Below the pieces are notes generated by a model that was not told the DNA's origin, ran no database searches, and saw only the letters and a list, made by a program, of their open reading frames with translations. From assembly GCA_001632435.1 (NCBI GenBank), contig KV423946.1, positions 119,870-183,869 of the forward strand: DNA of 64,000 nucleotides. The letters run 5' to 3'. The position numbers and the translations under genes are program-made. Positions 55,682 through 64,000 of this stretch are shown here, one piece after another (position 1 is the stretch's first letter; every line of letters begins with the position of its first letter). This stretch comes from Calocera cornea HHB12733. Taxonomy: Eukaryota > Basidiomycota > Dacrymycetes > Dacrymycetales > Dacrymycetaceae.

Positions 55682-57608
55682 ATGGATCAATACAGCTTTG
55701 TCCCCACCATTGTCTCTCGCTGTAAGCAGATGATGCGGATAACCGGTTCTTCATACTGATCCATAACTTGCTTAACCTCCAGATGCATCGACAATATTAC
55801 TCCTGCACGACATTTTCATCACTCTGGATGATGAAGTGGGTGCGGGTACGCGGGCTGACATTTCTTGCACTAACCATTCTGCTCTTCAGATAGCGTATGT
55901 ATGGAGGTATGGTCGTCCAATCAGGTTGCAATGCTCCGCTTACAGGTCCATCAGTGCGAAATGGGCCTTCCCGAAGTTTTTGTACCTGTGGGTACGATAT
56001 CCGACACTCTTCAATCAAGTGTAGGCCGAACCGTCATTGCTTGGTACACCTTAGTCTAAGACGTTGTTGAACCAAAGATTAGCATCGATTCGTGCGTCTA
56101 CAGCACCACCGTACCTGATGGCTATTATTCATTGTCTCAGTCACTTTCTTTCCTCTCTCGAACACTGTAAGGTCGCTGCATCATCATACAAACCATTCAA
56201 ATTGACGCTCTGTATTGAAGTTGTGGGCGGCAGAGGATCACACACTCTTCTCCGCTAACTCATTTGAAAGTTGCTTTGCCCACGACCTCTTCTATTCGAG
56301 GTGGGTTATTGCTTTGTATTAGCATGCTTGCGGATTGACCACTCATTATCCAGCGTCCTGCTAAGCTCGGCGGCCTGTACTGACGGTCTTCTCCTTCTCC
56401 GTGTACTAGCATTGGTTAAGGGGAGACGCGCAGGTCTGCAACGGGCCTTCATAGCACAACCGTGATTAATTTCCTCCTCAGTGAATTTAACGTTACGGAT
56501 AATTTACATTGGTGAGCAGCTGAACCGGGTTCGTTCCCGTTAATATACTGATTAATACAGTCATATATTTGGTAACAGAAACTACTTCCAGAGCACTCCG
56601 GTGAACCTAACCCATGTGACTGAGGTTCTTGCAGCATTGCTGTTCTACTATTACTTCGCTATAACAACAGGGGCGAGGGACTGGTCCACCAATCTTGGCT
56701 GCATACAGACTCTTTACAGCGGGGGATTCACCTCGCTTACAGCTGGAACTGTCCTGATCCCGATTGCAACGTATGTCCGATTTCATTCAATCGTGACGAG
56801 TTGATGTATATCTCCTGCACTACAGAGCACCTATACTGGTATTGAATTGTGCGTCATAACCCCTGCTCTGCCTGGACGTTTGCCTCCCCGTTTACTGAAA
56901 TAGCTTTCACAGCTATATTGCTGGGGGTGTTGATATGGGTCGTCGTTCCTGCATCTCGGCGAGAATCGACAAGGACTCCACTGTTCAGCGCGTTGATTCG
57001 AGACGGCGTGATGTACTATGTGCTGTATGTGGCTTCTCCAGCGAGGAAGGTCATCACACTTCTCATTTCCATCCTTCAAAAACCGTCAGCATTCTAGGTG
57101 AGCCTACAGCCTCTAACAGACCACTTCTTGATGCAACTTACACTTGCAGCTATAAACCTGACCCTCATCGTAACCGGGCTCATCTACTATAACTCCCCCA
57201 GAGCGGTCGCCGTCGCAGAGCCGTATGTTTGACCTCCTTTGAATTCATTCAATTGGTGATTGATTTTAGCACAGCTGGTTCTTGTCGGTAGGGCCCATCG
57301 CCGTGGGTTCTTGAGCCTGATGATTCGATGTATATCTAAGGAAGCCGCAGGCCACCCGACTGTTCCTCAATCTGCGCACAACCATGTCAACACCACGCTC
57401 TGGCCGTAGAATACCGCCACGATCCCCAAGCATTGGAACCGTTGCTTTCACTATTCCCAGTTCTTCATTGGCTGCCTCGACATCGCCAGCTGTATCTAGC
57501 GAAGTAGCGGACATACAAGCAACCGGGAGTGAGTGCCTTCCTATTGACATTTTCTCTCAATGGCTAAATGCCACCCTCAAACGTTCAGATACAACGGAGA
57601 CAGCCTGA
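55682..57608 (+). CDS. DUF6533-like seven-helix membrane protein, paralogue 1
   Basis: The first four exons (55682-55721, 55783-55835, 55890-55906, 55946-56018) give the DUF6533 signature: MDQYSFVPTIVSR, LLLHDIFITLDDE, AYVWR and FPKFLYLWVRYPTLFNQ. The last seven (to 56770, then 56826-56848, 56904-57024, 57090-57097, 57150-57222, 57275-57302, 57351-57608) give the terminal helices: TAILLGVLIWVVVP, TPLFSALIRDGVMYYVL, INLTLIVTGLIYYN and WFLSVGPIA, then RLFLNLR and a Ser/Pro tail. An 8-nt exon (57090-57097) is required to keep frame. The middle (56019-56600) could not be fully joined; a piece reading DGLLLLRVLALVKGRR near 56375 looks like the expected LRVYALY block. The gene may be intact, but damage in the middle is possible. 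Role unknown. Confidence 0.55.
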
Positions 57609-58915
57609 TCAAAAACCGATGGAATGGATGGTTTGCACCACACTTGTACCAGGAAGGGATTACTCTCCGCCGGTCCACACAGCGTTGGGTGACATTGCCT
57701 GACTTAGATTTCGGCCATCTGATCCTCGCATATTTCAGGTGGGGAGGCATTATAACTCACGGTGAAATTTGCGATATCGAAGTGCTGAGCGACCTCCCGA
57801 TGACGAAGAGATCTTCCGGTTGATGCTGCTGATAATGTCGGTATAACTTATGTACTGGAAAACTGCATGCTTTGCCGTCGTCCCTGAGAGGGTCCAATGT
57901 GGTCCGAGGCGGCTCATTCTAGCAACTACTTTTGGGCGTCAACGACTCAGGTTGGAAGTCCAGCAGCTACTTCTAGGGTGCCGAAACCGTAATGGACAAG
58001 GCGATTGTATACCCAAGAAACCGGCATGCAGGTACGTGTGAGCTGGCTCGTTCAGGCAGATTCCAAGCAGTCGATGGCACTTTGGGAGAAAATCGGAAGA
58101 ATTCATCCGTTTGTAGTCGGATAGTTTTGAGCGATATCCTCCAGTGCGGCTATTCCGGCTTGGTGTAAGAGGGTCTGGAGATTTGGCTCATAGACTCGGC
58201 ACTTTTGGCAACGCCCACTTGGCATGTCACCGAGAGGACATGCATGCATGCCTCCATAGAAGTCGCATGAGAATGCGCCACGCAAGATTTGTGCAGGAGA
58301 CTCGCCTCGTATGGGTCGCTCTCAGAACTTCACTTCTCTCGCTCTAAATAGTAGCTTTGGATGGTTCCGTCGACAGTGCTGGCACTGATGTTGAATGCCG
58401 TAGGCTGGATGGAAGCTCCCATTGGAAAGACTCCGTCTCGGCGGGGAAGCTATTGTGCCCTTGCTGTCGGCTTGATCGCCCGTATAGGCATCGAGTAGCG
58501 CCCACGCAACGTGTGCGGGCCCCGTGTCTGTTACATTCTAGGTGACGGTATATTCTTCTAGCGCACAGTTGTGCGGTACCGTGATGTCACTAATATTGGT
58601 ACCCAGTATGAACTTGTCTGCCAGCATACAGGTCCGTGGAAGACAAACCTTTGGAAACTCCTGCTGTCTAGCCATAAGATGTCAGGACGCAGACGACCTG
58701 CCTGCGTTCTGTCCTTGTCAGCCATCCGAGGTGGCTTTGCCTTGTCTTTCAAGCTTTTCGTGGGACCGGCGGCCCAGATTGTAGCAAGAGAGGAGCTGCC
58801 ACTGACTTGTCCAGAGTGATCTTACGATCTCCAAGCAAGAAACACTAGGGAGTTGTCACTGAAGAGCAAGAAAGTGATGGGATGCGCTCGCCACGATCGT
58901 GCGGAAAAGAACAGT

Positions 58916-58935
58916 GAGTCTCCTCAAGGAGACTC
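58916..58935. repeat. 20-bp palindrome
   Basis: GAGTCTCCTCAAGGAGACTC has 9-bp arms that are perfect reverse complements around a CA centre. It sits at the left edge of the CpG-poor island, so it could be part of a terminal inverted repeat. Confidence 0.8.
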
Positions 58936-58940
58936 TCGAA

Positions 58941-59400
58941 GGAGCTGATTATGAGCAGCCGGTAGTTGCTGATTAACAGTATGTTGTTTTCTTAGGTGAA
59001 GCGGCTGATAAGCAGCAAAAAGTGATAAGTAAACAGCACCTGGCTGTTTTTCAGTAATAGTTCATTAATATCAGCACTATGATTAGATACAGCTATCTAT
59101 GCCTGTTGCATTATCTGTCAGTCTGGTGTCCATCCAAGCAGCCAAGATCTAAAGTCTATCACACTCAATGGCATCACAGCATTGTGTTTTGTGCACCTTA
59201 TCCCCTCACCACTACGGTCACTGCCTCTGAGTTGGAAGCTGAAAGTCCACAAAGTATGCATATATGCGCATATACATTGCCTAGCCTGGCCCTCCAGAAG
59301 GAGGTCTTACAATGGCCCAATTATGTTGGCCACAAGGGCAAGCTGGTGGGAGATACATGCAATGTAGGGGGGAAGGAGAGAGCAGCGAGCAAATGAAACG
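58941..59400. repeat. CpG-depleted AT-rich island (probable repeat relic)
   Basis: I count about five CpG in 460 bases, far fewer than in flanking sequence, with many TG and CA dinucleotides. This is what deamination of methylated CpG leaves in silenced repeats. No coding trace of a transposase or reverse transcriptase could be read. Confidence 0.45.
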
Positions 59401-59870
59401 GCAGAGAGATGGTGGTCCAAAGGACAGATGCATGAAGGTCCCAGAGCGCGACTGACACTCTCTTGACGCGGACCACGGAGGTATTGGACCCTAGGTGCTG
59501 ATCATGGCTATCAGCCATTTGGCAAGGCAGCACCTTTTCGGCTATAACCTGCTTTTCAGCAGCCAGGGTGCTGACTATCAGTCCCTGCCAGAGTTCCAGT
59601 GCTCCTTATACAGTACGTCCTATCTCACTCGCTTAGAAAGGAGGAAGACCCTTCCGGGCATCAAATTTCCTTTCAGCCATGATCATCAGCCGGCAGATAC
59701 CCAATGACAGTATCTTGAGCTTTGTGGTTCATCATATTGTTGGCGGTCGAGATAGATAATTCTACATTGATGACCAGCACAACACAACAACTGAGGTGCA
59801 ACAACCCACAACCCACCGTGCGTGGCCCTCACACAGCAGCGCTCTCGAGATCAAAGCTCCCTCCTATTCT

Positions 59871-61783
59871 ATGGGGCAGTATGACCTTGTTCCTACGGTG
59901 GTTTCTCGATGTATGTTCTTTGTTTCCTCACAAGAAATCTCGCTCTGAGAAAATGTGCTTGTAGATGCATCGTGGGGTCTATTGCTATATGACATCCTCT
60001 TGACATTGGACGATGAGGTATAGCCACTTTCTCCCTGATACTCAGGATGTCGCGTTTTGACAGTTTTGTCACCTAGGTGGCGTACATTTGGAGGTAGTGC
60101 AATGTTTGCTGCCGTCTCTTAGAGCAAGTCCTCAATTGCCCATATAGCGCCAACTGGACTTCCCCGAAAGTATTGTATCTATGGGTCAGATATGCAAGTT
60201 TGCTCACACAGCTGTGGGTCAATGACTTCCTTGATAGCAGCATCAACTCTAATCTTGTTTGCGATTGGAAGCTTTGTATGCATCCGTTCGTGAACGTTGT
60301 CGCCTGTTGGTGCTGCAGTCTAATCTGTCACAGTCTCCGCGTTCAGTTTTTCCAATAATGTAAGCTTTAGGAATCCGAACATCATAATCGTAGCTGACAC
60401 TCCATTGTAGTTGTAGGTGGAAACCGGGGTTAAGTTTTGCCATCGCTCAACCAAACTGGCTAGTTGCTGGGGCTTAAGTCTTTTTTATTATACGTCAGTC
60501 AATTGCTGCAAATGTGCTCAGGCAGGCTGAATGACACCACTTAGGTGGCTACTGAACTTCCGCCACCTGTTCGGATGGTCTCCTCCTCCTTTGTATTTTG
60601 GCTTTGGTGAAAGGGAGGCCTTCAAGTGAGCATCGAGTACGTGTGGCATTCTTCAAACGGGGTCTGAGTTCCGGGCTGGTCAGTGGGAATGACGTTAAGG
60701 TGCTTGTATGGCAGTGAGTTTCCATATCGGTTTTCGGCTTGAAACAGCCCTACCTAACTGTTCTTAGCGGTGTATTTCGTGAGAGCTTCCGGTTCTCGTG
60801 CTTCTCGGTGATGTTGACCAGGGGAATGAAGACGCTTATCGGATTGCTCGGCTACTACTACTATGCGGTTTCAACAGGAGTCCGGGACTGGTCCGAAAAT
60901 CTTGGCTGCACGCAAACCGTTTACAAAGGCGTTTACACTTCCTTCACGCTGCATGCCGCCTTGATCCCAATTGCCGCGTATGTAATCCTTACCAACGAGA
61001 GCCTCGGTCACTGTATTGACAGAGTCGTTGAATTGTTTCTGCCGACAGCACTCCCATACTTCTCCTGAACGGTTCGTGCCGAGTTTCTGGAAACCCCTGC
61101 GTGCATCGACTGAACGGGACCTAGCCACGTTTCTCATAGTACTCCTGTGGATCGTACTCCCCGTTGCTCAACGCGAGACGGCTGTGACGCCTCTCCTAGG
61201 TGTGTTGCTCCGCGATGGGGTCACATATTTTGCAATGTACGTGTCTCCCCTTCCCTCATCTTCCCGTCGTTCTTGCTTGAAGGGTTTTCCACACAACGCA
61301 GAATGACAGGCGCGACACTCGTCGCGCTCGTAACCGCAGTTGTGTTCTATAACGTCCCACGCGCAGTGAGCCTCGCCGATCCGTAAGCCCAGTGTTTTGT
61401 TCTATCGAATATTGTCTCACAACCACTTACCTGTCGCCCATTGCTTCAATGACAGCTGGTTCCTCTCCATTGGTCCCATAGCGGTACGCGCTTCTCTCCT
61501 CTCCCAAGTGCCCGAGTCCGGCTGCTGACACGCGGCGGGGAACCCACCAAAGTCCTGCAGGATTTTCCTCAATCTCCGAGCCACGGTGACCCAGAGCGGC
61601 ATCATCCTGCACCGGGGGGCACCGGCACCGGCACAGACGGTTGGCCCGCCAGGGTCGGGAGACGTCGATGGGGAGAGCAGGGTCTGGAGTCAGGAGCCGT
61701 CGAGCCACCTGGACAATTGGGTCACCACGGCCGCTTCGACTTCCCAGGCGGGGCTGAGCGGCAAGTACTTAAACCATGATTAG
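59871..61783 (+). CDS. DUF6533-like seven-helix membrane protein, paralogue 2
   Basis: It mirrors paralogue 1. The first exons are 59871-59910, 59965-60017 and 60077-60093, with the same lengths (40, 53, 17 nt), and the fourth starts at 60148: MGQYDLVPTVVSR, ASWGLLLYDILLTLDDE, AYIW, PKVLYLWVRYASLLTQ. The last exons are those ending at 60977, then 61049-61071, 61125-61236, 61302-61382, 61456-61483 and 61553-61783: GVRDWSENLGCTQTVYKG, FLIVLLWIVLP, TPLLGVLLRDGVTYFA, LVTAVVFYNVPRAVSLADP, WFLSIGPIA and IFLNLRATV, then a Ser/Gly-rich tail. The region 60210-60780 could not be joined; I do not find the LRVYALY-type block there, so this copy may be damaged in the middle. Confidence 0.5.
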
Positions 61784-63517
61784 CTCGTTGGGCCAAGCTT
61801 CAACTACATACGCGGCACACAGACTGGCAGGCAATCATCCGATCATGGGCCGATCAGGGGAACTTTCGGGCTTGGAGAGGCAGTTCCACGCCGAAGTTAT
61901 GTGTATTGTACAGCCGCAACAGCCCAACACGCAGGGCATTGACAAACCCTCCGGGAATACCTGTCCAAAAGCGGGGCACGTGGGGGCAATGACGTAAGCA
62001 CAGTATGTAAGCACATTTCATTCCTTGAAACCCAGGTACAATGAGAGACAGAGATGTAATGGTATCACCGGGCACAAACGGCTGAAGGTTGGGTTGCGGC
62101 AAACACCAAGCACTGGAATTTGTCTATAATATTGAGCTGGAGAGCTTCATCACATGGGGGAGGGAATGCAGCTTCATCACATGGGCAAAGTACCCCAGGT
62201 TGACAAGCAAATGGAGATGTGCAGACAGGTGCGATGTCCTCCACAACATGCATAGACACCAATCAACCCCAGCTGCTCTAGTGGCGGCACTTGCTGAGTG
62301 CTTTGGATATGAATATGTGTTGCTGCTGGTGTGATGTGGTGTGGCTTCCTGCAAGCTTTTCCTTCATCTGAGTGGCCAATCACTTGAGAGATATAGCAAT
62401 GCGGAGACTGCTGTGCGATTGAACACATAGCAGCCTTGGTAAAGTGACGGAACACAGAGACCATATTGCTCATGGTTGTTTGAATGAACAAGTGCTCCGG
62501 ATGCATACAAAATTTGCTTTGCATCATGATGTGCTGTGTGGGAAAGCATCAAACAAATCCATAAAGCTTGGTAAGTATGCTGATTTCCATGCTTCCACGT
62601 GATAACCCCAACACAGATATAACACCAGGTGGTGTTAACAATAGCCTGTTTGGCACATCCAAACTGCACATAGTAGTGCCTATGCATAGTCAGTGTACAA
62701 TTTCAAACTTAAAACATGTGCTCACACATACCAATTGAACATCATAGCCACCATAACTTTGGCAAACCCTTTATACAGCAACATGCTGACCGTGCAGATC
62801 CAGCGCCATAGAAAACACTGTTCCAGGAGAGCAGCACTGTGGCTTAGCAGACCACATGTGCAGTGCAACAGACCACACCACATCCTGTGAACACATTGCA
62901 CCCACAGCCCACAGCTTGCAAAGAGCACACAAGTTGCGAGACTTGCTGAGACAGAACAGGAACACTTAGTTCACCATCCAGCACTGAGGAGTAGAGGACA
63001 CCTCAAAAGTGAAATCATTGCAAGACAGATTGGCAATAACAGTTGCACGCCCAACACATCTATCATCACGAGCACCCAGTGACATCACATGAAACTATGC
63101 ACAGCTGTCTCATCACGTGAATCTGCCAAAGCACTGCCGTGGCGGCGTGCACAGCAAAATGCAGAGCGGCACGTGGAAGTGGAGGGGACCGGAAGTATAT
63201 GCCTAATTAGGAAATTTTACAACCGTGGAAGACCTGTACCAACTCTGTTGGCCAGGGATACAGTACATGGTAGTCCTGCATAGCGCGTAGTGGGAAAACC
63301 AGTGAGCACGGTTCGCATCTGAGCAGCTGGCATCTCTTCGAGGGATGGACGGCTGGCGGGCATTTCGGTACGGCACACTATGTATATGTAGGATGAGCGT
63401 CAAGGACACGTTCTTGCGACGGGTTCGGGTGCCGCGAGACATTGCCTGGTTTATGGTAACACCATATCCTCCCGACACTGGACGATGAGGGAAATGAACT
63501 CTCAGACACCGCAGGTC
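61784..63517. other. Non-coding region with repeat relic
   Basis: About 1.7 kb without a readable gene on either strand. Its middle is the CpG-depleted island listed separately; the flanks return to normal composition. Confidence 0.5.
62041..63130. repeat. CpG-depleted island rich in TG and CA (probable decayed mobile element)
   Basis: By eye there are about 15 CpG in nearly 1.1 kb, while TG and CA are very frequent and the G+C content is near the middle. Neighbouring genes are CpG-rich. The pattern fits an old, methylated repeat whose CpG sites decayed. A short inverted repeat, TAACACCAGGTGGTGTTA, lies near 62620. Reading frames are closed and no protein motif survives, so the element type is unknown. 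Confidence 0.55.
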
Positions 63518-64000
63518 TCAGAGATACAATACAGCATTGCATACCTTCCAGCACCTCGTACAGTAGGCATCCCGGCCCATCGCTATACGCCCCACCCATT
63601 CCTCCCGCGTCCCGCACTGATCTTAGGCGCCGGCCCCAGCAGCCCCCCCCCGCTCGGCCAAGCGCTCACCATCCCCTCTTCCTCCTCCTCCATGTGCACA
63701 GACCCCTCCACGCCTCCATCTCGGGCCCTCTGCTCGTACCCCTGGACGGTTTCTTCGGGGTGCACCCGCGCTTGCGCTTGCTCTGGCGCGGGCGCGCGGG
63801 CGGGGCCGGGTGCGGGAGGGTCAGGCGGGAGGGACGACTGCCATGTCATAGGAAACGTCTGGAGGGGCCGGGCAGCCCAAGGCGCAGCGGTAGCGACAGC
63901 CCCGTCCAGCCCCAACCCCAGCACCCGCTCCTCCTCCCCTTCCCCCGTCCCCCCTGCCCAACCCGCACCACCCACCTCCGCCGCCTCCTTCGCCCAACCT
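63518..64000 (-). CDS. 3' part of an unidentified gene (partial)
   Basis: An open frame enters from the window edge and runs to a GTGAGC donor at 63669 (exon end 63670). A possible last exon at 63616-63518 follows a CAG acceptor and ends in TGA. The protein part is rich in Gly, Ala, Pro and Glu (PPDPPAPGPARAPAPEQAQA, then MEEEEEGM), so it looks disordered, and no domain can be named. The C-terminal exon would end WVGRIAMGRDAYCTRCWKVC. High GC and dense CpG support coding; the exact end is uncertain. Confidence 0.35.

Larger units (their letters stand above)
57609..59870. other. Intergenic region between the DUF6533-like paralogues
   Basis: About 2.3 kb. The first half has short frames with no domain. 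Around 58916-59400 composition changes to AT-rich and CpG-poor, which suggests an old repeat. No intact transposon gene is seen. Confidence 0.45.

Noticed and set aside
59079..59396. Open frame of 105 codons in the CpG-poor island
   Set aside because: No protein motif of a transposon or fungal gene, and the composition suggests decay.
1..64000. tRNA, rRNA or riboswitch genes
   Set aside because: I looked for T-arm-like GGTTCGA blocks with partner sequences and found none that fold convincingly; a covariance-model scan would be decisive.

Overview
The window looks like nuclear DNA from a mushroom-forming basidiomycete (Agaricomycetes). The genes are dense and on both strands. They are broken by many introns of about 45-60 nt with GTGCGT, GTGAGT or GTACGT donors, coding DNA is CpG-rich, and several families are typical of this group (DUF6533 seven-helix proteins, an Atg27 with basidiomycete-like layout, a Rax2 ending in SH3). 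All gene models were built by eye from splice signals, reading phase and remembered family motifs. No alignment or search was run.

Layout. 1-9.7 kb: the 3' end of an unknown gene, then on the minus strand a seven-exon GH31 gene that reads as an alpha-1,4-glucan lyase, an F-box-like gene and a nine-exon MFS transporter. 10.3-21.1 kb: on the plus strand, Golgi tether subunit COG2, a 1,840-residue Sec7/PH protein, and a mitochondrial release-factor methyltransferase (Mtq1). 22-28 kb: an orphan gene, PRA1 (minus) and the polarity marker Rax2 (plus). 30-36.6 kb: a 13-exon DUF6533 protein, an NmrA-like reductase, a split-barrel flavin-type protein and a mitochondrial GABA aminotransferase. 38-46 kb: a housekeeping block with two divergent pairs (chromatin-like protein/Tim17 and Mpv17-family/Rei1) plus a small acidic protein. 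46-52 kb: a group II PLP decarboxylase, three 52-bp tandem repeats and a tandem pair of SDR-like genes. 52-55.4 kb: Atg27 and an ataxin-3-like deubiquitinase, divergent. 55.7-61.8 kb: two DUF6533-like paralogues separated by 2.3 kb of mixed sequence. 62-64 kb: a CpG-poor stretch that looks like decayed repeat DNA, then the 3' end of a minus-strand gene.

Most genes are core eukaryotic functions (vesicle tethering, Rab/Arf control, protein import, ribosome assembly, autophagy, ubiquitin removal) with no visible cluster logic. The accessory parts are the glucan lyase, the SDR tandem pair and the DUF6533 genes. No tRNA, rRNA, CRISPR array or intact transposon was found. The most notable points are the lyase, a Sec7 protein whose catalytic glutamate appears to be glutamine, micro-exons of 8-12 nt, an SH3 domain at the cytosolic end of Rax2, and two strongly CpG-depleted islands.
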